From Massilia sp. UMI-21 (GTDB lineage: Bacteria > Pseudomonadota > Gammaproteobacteria > Burkholderiales > Burkholderiaceae_D), in the NCBI GenBank assembly GCA_015277795.1, contig CP063848.1, positions 1,798,001 to 1,862,000 on the forward strand: 64,000 nt of DNA, read 5' to 3'. Below the pieces are notes generated by a model. The model was not told the DNA's origin, did not search any database, and saw only the letters and a list, made by a program, of their open reading frames with translations. The position numbers and the translations under genes are program-made. Of the stretch, positions 9,129 to 16,905 are shown one piece after another. The number at the start of each line of letters is the position of its first letter. Within the stretch, counting starts at the first letter, position 1.

Positions 9129-12100
9129 GCGCGCTGCTTCGCCTGCTGGCCGCGCGCCTGCTCCCGCTGCTGCTGCTGGCCTTGTGCAGCGGCGCGCTGG
9201 CCGCCCCGCCGCGCCCGACCCTGCGCTTCGAGCACCTGTCGGTGGCCGAAGGGCTGGCCCAGGAAACGGTGCTGGCCGTGGCCCAGGACCGCGACGGCTT
9301 CATGTGGTTCGGCACCCAGAACGGCCTGTCGCGCTACGACGGCTACCGTGTCATCAACTACCGCACCGTGCCGGGCAAGCCGCGTTCGCTGTCGAACAGC
9401 TGGGTGCGGGTGCTGCACCTCGACCGCCACGGCCGGCTGTGGCTGGGCACCGATGGCGGGCTGAACCTGTACGACCCGGTCACCCAGTCCTTCACCCTGT
9501 TCGTGCCGGAGGAGACGGCGCGGCGCGGCAACGGCAATCGTCACATCAGTGCCATCGTCGGCGACGGCCGCGACGGGCTCTGGATCGGCACCAACGACGG
9601 CCTGCAGCACTTCGACACGGTGCTGCGCCGCTTCACCACCTGGCACCACGAGCGTGGCAACGAGGCCAGCCTGAGCGACGACAACGTGAATGCGCTGGCG
9701 CTCGATGGCGCCGGGCGCCTGTGGATCGGCACCGGCGGGGGACTCGACAGCCTGGGGCCGGAACGCCGGCGCATCGAGCACCATCCGTCCGGCCTGGGGC
9801 CGCGCAGCAACCCGGTGCATGCCCTGATGGTGGATGGCGAGCAGCGCCTGTGGGTGGGCCGCCTGGGCGGACTGGAGCGCCGCGCCCTGACCGGGCCGGA
9901 GGCGGGCAAGGCACGCCGTTTCGGCCCGGCGGACGGCATCGGCCCCTGGTGGATCACGGCCTTGTACCGCGACGCCGGCAACGACATCTGGATCGGCACC
10001 CACGACGAGGGCCTGCTGCGCTGGCGCGGCCGCGATGACGGCTTCGAGCGCCATCGGCACATCGTCACCGACCGCCACAGCCTGGGCGACAACCAGGTGG
10101 CTTCGCTGTACCGCGACCGCCTCGGCACCTTCTGGGTCGGCACCTGGTATGCGGGAGTATCGCGCGTGGACCTGGGCAGCGGCGGCTTCACCCGCATCGT
10201 GCGCAGCGGCGATGCGCGCCATACCCTGGCCGACAACAAGGCGCGCGCGCTGCTCGCCGACGTGACGGAAGCGGGGCAGCGGCTGTGGGTCGGCACCGCC
10301 ACCGCCCTCAACCACGTCGACTTGGCCACCGGCGCCACCACCGTCCATCGCCCCGACCCGAAAGACCCGAACAGCCTGGCCGATGTGCCGGCTTCCGCGC
10401 TGGCCCGCGACGCCATGGGCCGCCTGTGGATCGGGAGCCGCACCGGGATCACGTCGTTCGATCCCGCGACGCGCCGTTTCGTGCACCAGGCGCTGCCCGG
10501 CGATGCCGACGCCAACAGCGTGCGCGCCATGTACACCGGGCGCGACGGGGGAATCTGGATCGCCACCCGTGGCGGCCTGCACCGGCTCGATCCGGCCACC
10601 CGCATGATCGAGAGCTGGCGCCACGACCCGAACCGGTCGACCAGCCTGGCCGACGACATCGTGCGCCCGATGCTGCAGGACCGGCGCGGCCGCATGTGGG
10701 TCGGCACCTTCGACGGCCTCGACCTGATGGACGTCGCCAGCGGGCGCTTCCGCCACTTCCGCCACGATCCCTACGATGTGAACAGCTTGAGCCACGACGA
10801 GGTGCACGCGCTGTTCGAGGACAGCCGTGGCGACATCTGGGTCGGCACGGCGGTGGGCCTGAACCGCATGGTCACGGCCGCCGACGGCTCGGTCAGCTTC
10901 GTGCGCTACACCACGCGCGACGGCTTGCTCGACGATGCCGTTGCCGCGATACTGGAAGACGCCGATGGCCGCCTGTGGGTCAGCACCACCAGCGGCATCT
11001 CGCGCTTCGACCCGGCCACCAGGCGCTGGCGCAACTACACCGCCGCCGACGGCATCACGGAAGGCGCCTTCTTCGACTCCTCGGCATTGCGCGGGCCCGA
11101 CGGCACCCTGTACTTCGGCGGCTTCAACGGCATCACCGCCTTCGATCCGCGCGCGATCCGCCACAACGGGGTGGCGCCGCGTCCGGTGATCACCGGGATG
11201 ACCATCTTCAACCGGCCGGTCGAGGAAGCGCTGCCGGGTGCGCTCCAGGGACCGATCGAGCATGCCGAGATGGTGACGCTGCCGGCCAAGGCCTCGGTGT
11301 TCTCGCTGGAGTTCGCGGCGCTGCATTTCGCCGCCCCCGAGCGCAACCGGTTCGCCTACCGGCTCGACGGCTTCGACCAGGACTGGGTGCAGGGAGACGC
11401 CGCCAAGCGCTTTGCCACCTACACCAACCTCGACCCCGGCACCTACGTGTTCCGGCTGCGCGCGGCCAACAAGGACGGCGTCTGGAGCGAGCAGGCGGCG
11501 GCGCTGGCCATCACGATCGAGCCGCCGCCCTGGGGCACGCCATGGTTCCGCGCGCTTGCGGCGCTGCTGCTGGCCACGCTCGGCTACGCCGCGGTGCGGA
11601 TGCGCCTGTCGGGACTGCGCCGCCAGAAGGAGCAGCTGGAAAGCCAGGTCGGCGCGCGCACCGAACAGGTCGAGCAGCAGAACCGCATGCTCGAGCGCCA
11701 GACCCAGGAGCTGCGCGACCAGGAACAGCGCGTGCGCCAGCAGTCCAACGAGCTGGCGCGCGCCTACCGCGCGCTGCAGGAGAACGAGGAGTTCCTGCGC
11801 CAGGCCAAGCAGCGCGCCGAGGACGCGACGCGCCAGAAGTCGGAGTTCCTGGCCAACATGAGCCACGAGATGCGCACCCCGCTGGCCGGCGTGATCGGCA
11901 TGCTCGGCTTCGCCCTGCGCGATGCGGGCTTGCGCGAGACCACGCGCGAGCAGATCCAGCGCGGCCAGGGCAATGCCCAGTCGCTGCTGGCGATCATCAA
12001 CGACCTGCTCGACTTCTCGAAGATCGAGGCGGGCAAGCTGAGCATCGAGAACATCGACTTCGACCTGCGCGCCAAGGTCGGCAGCGTGGCCAGCCTGTTC

Positions 12101-13381
12101 GAGGAGCAGGCCGCCGGCAAGAGCGTCGGCTTCGAGGTCGGCATCGACCCGGCCTTGCCGCACTTCGTGGTGGGCGATCCGACCCGCCTGCGCCAGGTGC
12201 TGGTGAACCTGGTCGGGAATGCCTTCAAGTTCACCCGCTCCGGCTCGGTCTCGCTGCAGGTCGAGCTGCGCGAAGAAGACCAGGTGCGTGGCGAAGGCTG
12301 GAACATGGTGCGCTTCACGGTGCGCGACACCGGCATCGGCATCCCGGCCGATGCGCTGCCGCGCCTGTTCCAGAAGTTCGAGCAGGCCGACACCACGACC
12401 ACGCGCCGCTACGGCGGCACCGGCCTCGGGCTGGCGATCTGCCGCCAGCTGGTGGCGCTGATGGGCGGTTCGATCGGCGTCAACAGCGTCGAAGGCAAGG
12501 GCAGCACCTTCAGCGTGCTGCTGCCGCTGGCCGACGGCATCGAGCCCCCGCAGGTCGAACAGGCGCTGCGCGCGCCCCACAGTCACCGCCTGCGGGTCCT
12601 GTGCGCCGAGGACTTCCCGACCAACCAGATCATCGCCCGCACCATGGTCGAGGAGATGGGCCACCGGATCGATATCGCCGAGAACGGACTGGATGCGGTG
12701 GCGGCCTGCGCCCGCGTGCGCTACGACCTGGTGCTGATGGACGGGCGCATGCCCGAGATGGACGGCGCCACCGCCACCCGCCTCATCCGCGCCGGCGGCA
12801 CGCCGGATGCGCCGGTGCTCGACCAGCACATGATGATCGTCGCCCTCACCGCCAACGCGAGCGGGGAGGACCGCGCGCGCTACCTGGCCTGCGGCATGGA
12901 CGCCTTCCTGACCAAGCCGATCGACGAGGACGCGCTGCACCAGCAGATTTCGCGTGCCATCGAGCGCCAGCTCGGGCGCGGCATCGCGCTGCCGCCGATG
13001 CCGTCGCTGGCTTCGCCCCTGGCCGCGCTGGACGCGATGTTCGGCGTGGCGCCGGCGACGCAGGACGCGGACGCGGCGGCGGCGGCGGCGGTCAATCCCG
13101 GCCGCCGCGCCGGCGACCTCGATGCGCGCCTGCGCGCCGCCTTCGCCGCCGACCTGCCGCGCCGCCGCGCCGAACTCGATGCGGCGCTGCAGGCGGACGA
13201 CCTGGAGGCGGCGGGCAGGGTGCTGCACGGCCTGCGCGGCAGCGCCGCCTACCTGGGTGAATCCGGGCTCGGCCAGCTGTGCGCGACGCTCGAAGCGGCC
13301 GCCGATGCCGGCGAGCGCGAACGCCTGCGGGCCGGCCTCGTTCATCTCGGGCGCCAGCTGGACGCTTTCGAGCAGTCCTGA
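9125..13381 (+). CDS. Two-component hybrid sensor kinase with Reg_prop beta-propeller sensor, REC and Hpt domains
   Basis: The 1418-aa protein has a signal peptide (ends near GALA) and a periplasmic sensor. The sensor is built of many repeats of the type G-R-L-W-I-G-T (Reg_prop blades, about residues 40-690) and a Y_Y_Y domain near 745-790. One membrane helix at about 806-826 is followed by a coiled coil. The HisKA phospho-acceptor is His914 (NMSHEMRTP), followed by a HATPase (GGTGLGLAI), a receiver with Asp1206 (LMDGRMPEMDG) and a C-terminal Hpt domain with His1368 (LHGLRGSAAYLG). Such sensors often detect sugars or polysaccharide fragments in Bacteroidetes; the ligand here is unknown. It overlaps the patatin gene and precedes a response regulator. 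Confidence 0.92.
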   Translation: MSALLRLLAARLLPLLLLALCSGALAAPPRPTLRFEHLSVAEGLAQETVLAVAQDRDGFMWFGTQNGLSRYDGYRVINYRTVPGKPRSLSNSWVRVLHLDRHGRLWLGTDGGLNLYDPVTQSFTLFVPEETARRGNGNRHISAIVGDGRDGLWIGTNDGLQHFDTVLRRFTTWHHERGNEASLSDDNVNALALDGAGRLWIGTGGGLDSLGPERRRIEHHPSGLGPRSNPVHALMVDGEQRLWVGRLGGLERRALTGPEAGKARRFGPADGIGPWWITALYRDAGNDIWIGTHDEGLLRWRGRDDGFERHRHIVTDRHSLGDNQVASLYRDRLGTFWVGTWYAGVSRVDLGSGGFTRIVRSGDARHTLADNKARALLADVTEAGQRLWVGTATALNHVDLATGATTVHRPDPKDPNSLADVPASALARDAMGRLWIGSRTGITSFDPATRRFVHQALPGDADANSVRAMYTGRDGGIWIATRGGLHRLDPATRMIESWRHDPNRSTSLADDIVRPMLQDRRGRMWVGTFDGLDLMDVASGRFRHFRHDPYDVNSLSHDEVHALFEDSRGDIWVGTAVGLNRMVTAADGSVSFVRYTTRDGLLDDAVAAILEDADGRLWVSTTSGISRFDPATRRWRNYTAADGITEGAFFDSSALRGPDGTLYFGGFNGITAFDPRAIRHNGVAPRPVITGMTIFNRPVEEALPGALQGPIEHAEMVTLPAKASVFSLEFAALHFAAPERNRFAYRLDGFDQDWVQGDAAKRFATYTNLDPGTYVFRLRAANKDGVWSEQAAALAITIEPPPWGTPWFRALAALLLATLGYAAVRMRLSGLRRQKEQLESQVGARTEQVEQQNRMLERQTQELRDQEQRVRQQSNELARAYRALQENEEFLRQAKQRAEDATRQKSEFLANMSHEMRTPLAGVIGMLGFALRDAGLRETTREQIQRGQGNAQSLLAIINDLLDFSKIEAGKLSIENIDFDLRAKVGSVASLFEEQAAGKSVGFEVGIDPALPHFVVGDPTRLRQVLVNLVGNAFKFTRSGSVSLQVELREEDQVRGEGWNMVRFTVRDTGIGIPADALPRLFQKFEQADTTTTRRYGGTGLGLAICRQLVALMGGSIGVNSVEGKGSTFSVLLPLADGIEPPQVEQALRAPHSHRLRVLCAEDFPTNQIIARTMVEEMGHRIDIAENGLDAVAACARVRYDLVLMDGRMPEMDGATATRLIRAGGTPDAPVLDQHMMIVALTANASGEDRARYLACGMDAFLTKPIDEDALHQQISRAIERQLGRGIALPPMPSLASPLAALDAMFGVAPATQDADAAAAAAVNPGRRAGDLDARLRAAFAADLPRRRAELDAALQADDLEAAGRVLHGLRGSAAYLGESGLGQLCATLEAAADAGERERLRAGLVHLGRQLDAFEQS

Positions 13382-13415
13382 GCCCGCTTGTGCGGCATGC
13401 TGGCCGCACTGTACA

Positions 13416-13421
13416 TATAAT
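13416..13421 (+). promoter_or_regulatory. Candidate -10 element (TATAAT) of the response regulator gene
   Basis: A perfect TATAAT lies 37 bp upstream of the response regulator start. No good -35 hexamer sits at 16-18 bp (TTGTGC is 22 bp away), so any promoter would be weak or activator dependent. Confidence 0.3.
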
Positions 13422-13457
13422 GACAACATTGACGCAGGGAATGGGAGCACAGGCTCG

Positions 13458-14153
13458 ATGAAAGTGCTGGTGGTGGATGACGACGTGGTGTCGCGCATGA
13501 TGCTGATGCATCTGGTCGACGGCTGCGGACGCTACGACATCGTGGAGGCCGAGGACGGCGAGGACGCCTGGCGTGCGCTGGCGGACGGGCTGCGTCCCGG
13601 CGTCGTGTTCTGCGACTTGCGCATGCCGCGCCTGGACGGCATGGCGCTGCTGGCGCGGGTGCGCGCCGCCCGCGATGATCCTGCGCTGGCCGGCTTGCCC
13701 TTCGTGCTGGTGTCGGCGGCCTCCGATTCCGATACCCTGGCCGAGGCCGGGCGCCTGGGCGCCGACGGCTACATCGTCAAGCCCTTCGCGGTGGGGCAGG
13801 TGCGGGCCCAGCTCGCGCGCCTGGCGCAGCCCGACGAAGACCCGGCCGCGGTGGCGCAGCGCCTGGGCGTCGCGCCCGGGCGCCTGCTGCTCTATCTCGA
13901 CGGCCTGCAGCGCCAGCTCGCCGCAGCCGCGGCGGCGCCGGAACGGGCCGCGCAGCTGGAGCGCCTGGCCGAGGGCTGCGCCACGCTCGGGCTGGCGGAC
14001 AGCGCGGCGCGGCTGCGCGCCGCGGCGCAGGAGCCGGCGCAGGCGCAAGACCAGGCGCAAGACCAGACGCAAGACCGGGCACCGGCGATCCAGGCGGCGC
14101 TCGCCCATGCGCTTGCCGCGGTCGCGCGCCAGCAAGGGCGCATCCAGGGCTGA
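13458..14153 (+). CDS. Response regulator receiver protein with non-DNA-binding C-terminal region
   Basis: The 231-aa product has an N-terminal receiver domain: acidic cluster Asp7-Asp9, phospho-acceptor Asp53 (FCDLRMPRLDG) and the conserved Lys of YIVKPF near residue 107. The C-terminal 100 residues are Ala/Gln-rich and predicted helical. They contain three tandem copies of a 12-bp unit (14040-14075) encoding AQDQ/AQDQ/TQDR. No HTH, GGDEF or EAL motif is visible, so it may work by protein-protein contact. It follows the hybrid kinase by 76 bp on the same strand and is the likely partner of its Hpt domain. The start at 13458 is set by the MKVLVVDDD motif. Confidence 0.85.
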   Translation: MKVLVVDDDVVSRMMLMHLVDGCGRYDIVEAEDGEDAWRALADGLRPGVVFCDLRMPRLDGMALLARVRAARDDPALAGLPFVLVSAASDSDTLAEAGRLGADGYIVKPFAVGQVRAQLARLAQPDEDPAAVAQRLGVAPGRLLLYLDGLQRQLAAAAAAPERAAQLERLAEGCATLGLADSAARLRAAAQEPAQAQDQAQDQTQDRAPAIQAALAHALAAVARQQGRIQG

Positions 14154-14188
14154 GCGCAAGGCCGCGCCCGAATTCTCTTGCCGGCAAA

Positions 14189-14208
14189 TTACTTTAGATT
14201 TAAAGTAA
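14189..14208. promoter_or_regulatory. Palindromic operator, probably for the MarR regulator
   Basis: TTACTTTAGATTTAAAGTAA has perfect 8-bp arms around 4 nt and stands out in GC-rich DNA. It lies 60 bp upstream of the CoA-ligase start, and the marR gene follows that ligase. MarR dimers bind palindromes of this size, so autoregulation of the two-gene operon is the simplest reading. Confidence 0.6.
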
Positions 14209-14268
14209 AGCGCGAAGTACAGCGCGTTTCGCTTGCACCATGGTCGGAATTTCCACAGGGGCTCCCAC

Positions 14269-15909
14269 ATGACCGACGTTTCCGCAGCACTTGCGCCGTC
14301 CGGCTACGCCGACGGCTTCGCCCGCGCCAACCTGCCGCCGCCGGACGAGTGGCCCGCATTCCTGTTCGACCTTCCCGAACTGCAGTACCCGCCGCGCCTG
14401 AACAGCGTGGCCGAGCTGCTCGATGCGGCCTGCCTGCGCGGCTGGGGTGAACGCTCGGCGCTGGTCGGCGCCCGCGAGCGGCTCAGCTATGCCGAACTGC
14501 GTGCCCGGGTCGACCGCATCGCGCACGTGCTGCGCCAGGACCTCCGGCTCGCGACCGGCAGCCGCGTGCTGCTGCGCGGCGCCAACTGTCCGATGATGGC
14601 GGCCTGCATCCTGGCCGTGATCAAGGCCGGCTGCATCGCGGTGCCGACCATGCCGCTGCTGCGGGCGCGCGAACTGGCCACCATCGCCGACCGCGCGCGC
14701 GTCGGCGCCGTCCTGTGCGCGGCCGGACTGCGCGCGGAGGTCGACGCGATGGCGCACGAAGCGCTGCCGCTGCTGCTGTTCGACGATGCGCAGGGCGCGG
14801 CCGGGGACGCGTCGCTGGAAGCGCGCATGGCGGCCCACGAGGCCCCCTTCGCTGCCGCCGACACGGCCGCCGACGACGTCTGCCTGATCAGTTTCACCTC
14901 CGGCACCACCGGCGTCCCCAAGGGCACCATGCATTTCCACCGCGACCTGCTGGCGATCTGCGACTGCTTCCCGCGCCATGTGTTGCGCGCGCGGATCGAC
15001 GACGTCTTCACCGGCACGCCGCCGCTGGCCTTCACCTTCGGCCTGGGCGGGCTGCTGCTGTTTCCGCTGCGGGTGGGAGCGCGCGCCGTGCTGATCGAAA
15101 AACCCACGCCGGAACGCCTGCTGGCGGCGATCCAGGAGCAGCGCGCCACGGTGTGCTTCACTGCGCCCACGTTCTATCGCCAGATGGCCCAGCATGCGGC
15201 CGACGTCGATTTGCGCAGCCTGAGCCGCAGCGTGTCGGCCGGCGAAGCGCTGCCGGTGGCCACGCGCGAGGCCTGGAAGGCGGCCACCGGGCTCGACATG
15301 ATCGATGGCATCGGGGCCACCGAGATGCTGCATATCTTCATTTCGGCCGCCGGCAGCGACGTGCGTCCGGGCGCGACCGGCAAGCCGGTGCCCGGCTACC
15401 GGGCCCGCATCGTCGACGAGGAGGGGCAGGCGCTGGGGCCCGGCGTGGTGGGACGCCTGGCGGTGCAAGGGCCGACCGGCTGCCGCTACCTGGACGACCC
15501 GCGCCAGCGCAACTACGTGCAGGACGGCTGGAACATCACCGGCGACGCCTACGAGATGGACGCCGACGGCTATTTTTACTACCGCTCGCGGCTGGACGAC
15601 ATGATCATCTCGGCCGGCTACAACATCGCCGGCGCGGAAGTCGAGGAAGCATTGCTGCGCCACCCGGCGGTGGCCGAGTGCGGCGTGGTCGGGCGCGCCG
15701 ACGAGGAGCGCGGCCAGGTGGTCGAGGCCCACGTCGTGCTCAAGCCGGGCGTCGCGCCCGGCGGCGAGACCGCCGTGGCGCTGCAGGAATTCGTCAAGGC
15801 GCAGATCGCGCCCTACAAGTATCCGCGGGTGGTGCGCTTTCGCGAACAGCTGCCGCGCACCGAAACCGGTAAACTGCAACGGTTTAAATTACGCATGGAT
15901 GCGGTCTGA
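14269..15909 (+). CDS. AMP-binding aryl-CoA ligase (benzoate/2-aminobenzoate-CoA ligase-like)
   Basis: The 546-aa protein belongs to the acyl/aryl-CoA synthetase superfamily, which adenylates a carboxylic acid and transfers it to CoA. The P-loop is SFTSGTTGVPKG. GIGATEMLHIF (A5 motif) and YKYPRVVRF with TGKLQRFKL (A10, catalytic Lys) are present. The HFHRDLLAICD segment after the P-loop and the overall order resemble benzoate- and 2-aminobenzoate-CoA ligases. It starts at ATG 14269; a frame upstream lacks a ribosome site. The linked MarR gene eight bases downstream and the palindrome upstream suggest aromatic-acid-inducible expression. The true substrate is not decided by sequence. Confidence 0.82.
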   Translation: MTDVSAALAPSGYADGFARANLPPPDEWPAFLFDLPELQYPPRLNSVAELLDAACLRGWGERSALVGARERLSYAELRARVDRIAHVLRQDLRLATGSRVLLRGANCPMMAACILAVIKAGCIAVPTMPLLRARELATIADRARVGAVLCAAGLRAEVDAMAHEALPLLLFDDAQGAAGDASLEARMAAHEAPFAAADTAADDVCLISFTSGTTGVPKGTMHFHRDLLAICDCFPRHVLRARIDDVFTGTPPLAFTFGLGGLLLFPLRVGARAVLIEKPTPERLLAAIQEQRATVCFTAPTFYRQMAQHAADVDLRSLSRSVSAGEALPVATREAWKAATGLDMIDGIGATEMLHIFISAAGSDVRPGATGKPVPGYRARIVDEEGQALGPGVVGRLAVQGPTGCRYLDDPRQRNYVQDGWNITGDAYEMDADGYFYYRSRLDDMIISAGYNIAGAEVEEALLRHPAVAECGVVGRADEERGQVVEAHVVLKPGVAPGGETAVALQEFVKAQIAPYKYPRVVRFREQLPRTETGKLQRFKLRMDAV

Positions 15910-15917
15910 GGAAAAAA

Positions 15918-16433
15918 ATGTCCGATCCGGAGGACGGTGAGCAAATGCGGGAGCAGGACGGGCTCGACCTGGCCAGCCGCTTGACCCAGGACCACCACCA
16001 GTCGCTCAAGCTGTGGCTGCGCATGCTGTCGTGTACCGTGCGCATCGAGAACGAGATCCGCACCCGGCTGCGCGCCGGCTTCGGCATCACGCTGCCTCGC
16101 TTCGACCTGATGGCCCAGCTGGAGCGCCATCCCGACGGCATGCGCATGGGCGAGCTGTCCCGGCGCATGATGGTCACCGGCGGCAACGTCACCGGCATTA
16201 CCGACCAGCTCGAGCGCGAGGGGCTGGTGCTGCGCGTGCCCGATCCGCAAGACCGGCGCGCCTGGGCGGTGCGCCTGACCCCGGCCGGCCGCAGCGCCTT
16301 CGGCGAGATGGCGGCCGTGCACGAGCGCTGGCTCGACGACATGCTGGCCGACATCCCGGCCGAGGACAAGGCCAGCCTGATCGCACTGCTGGCCTCGATG
16401 AAGCAGCGGCTTCGGGTGCCCGGGCCGAAATGA
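15918..16433 (+). CDS. MarR-family transcriptional regulator
   Basis: The 171-aa protein has the MarR winged-helix core: a helix-turn-helix in MGELSRRMMVTGGNVTGITD and a wing with PDPQDRRAWAVRLT, which contains the DxR signature. It would bind DNA as a dimer and be released by an aromatic ligand or its CoA ester. It begins 8 bp after the CoA ligase with GAGGA upstream of the ATG, so it is the second gene of that operon. The palindrome at 14189-14208 is its probable target. The following gap (16434-16649) contains a promoter for the tRNA gene and nothing else that I can support. Confidence 0.9.
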   Translation: MSDPEDGEQMREQDGLDLASRLTQDHHQSLKLWLRMLSCTVRIENEIRTRLRAGFGITLPRFDLMAQLERHPDGMRMGELSRRMMVTGGNVTGITDQLEREGLVLRVPDPQDRRAWAVRLTPAGRSAFGEMAAVHERWLDDMLADIPAEDKASLIALLASMKQRLRVPGPK

Positions 16434-16580
16434 GGCGGGCGTTCGCGGTGCCGGGGAATTGTCGAATGCAATGTAGAACGTATTGCAAAAACAATAATGA
16501 ACCTGCGCTGGAATAAAGTCCGACACGAAGCCGTCGAGATATTCCGGCGGAACGCGAGACAGCGTGGATGTGCGCCACTG

Positions 16581-16609
16581 TTCTGATTTGGCAAGACCGC
16601 TGGTACAAT
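16581..16609 (+). promoter_or_regulatory. Sigma-70 promoter of the tRNA-Arg gene
   Basis: A -35-like TTCTGA (16581-16586) and a -10 TACAAT (16604-16609) are 17 bp apart. Transcription would start near 16616, about 34 nt before the tRNA. Confidence 0.5.
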
Positions 16610-16649
16610 AGGTGACTGCATGCTGCGGATGCCGCAGGCAGGCAGATGT

Positions 16650-16724
16650 GTCGCCATAGTACAATGGATAGTACAAGGTCCTCCTAAGACTTAGATGCAG
16701 GTTCGATTCCTGCTGGCGACACCA
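16650..16724 (+). tRNA. tRNA-Arg (anticodon CCT)
   Basis: The sequence folds as a standard cloverleaf. The acceptor stem is GTCGCCA/TGGCGAC with discriminator A and an encoded CCA end. The D stem is GTAC/GTAC, the anticodon stem AGGTC/GACTT has one G-U pair, and the T arm is CAGG-TTCGATT-CCTG. The anticodon loop CTCCTAA places CCT at positions 34-36, reading AGG (Arg). It stands alone between marR and uup. Confidence 0.93.
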
Positions 16725-16905
16725 TTTCTTCGCCCCTCCGGGCAATCCTTCTTACCAGACATACCGCCGGCACGCGCGCCCGCTGTCGTCGTTTGCGCGG
16801 CGGGCGGCCAAAACTGCTGGCCTTGCGCGCCAGTCGGTACAATGCGCGTTTCATTCAACCTTTTGCGGCCGGCGCCTTCCATCGGCGACCGGCGGACCAC
16901 GGACC

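Noticed and set aside
9047..13498. Very long open frame on the minus strand (1483 codons) opposite the hybrid kinase
   Set aside because: It is a GC3-driven antisense shadow: no motif or ribosome site, and the plus-strand kinase has every domain in order.
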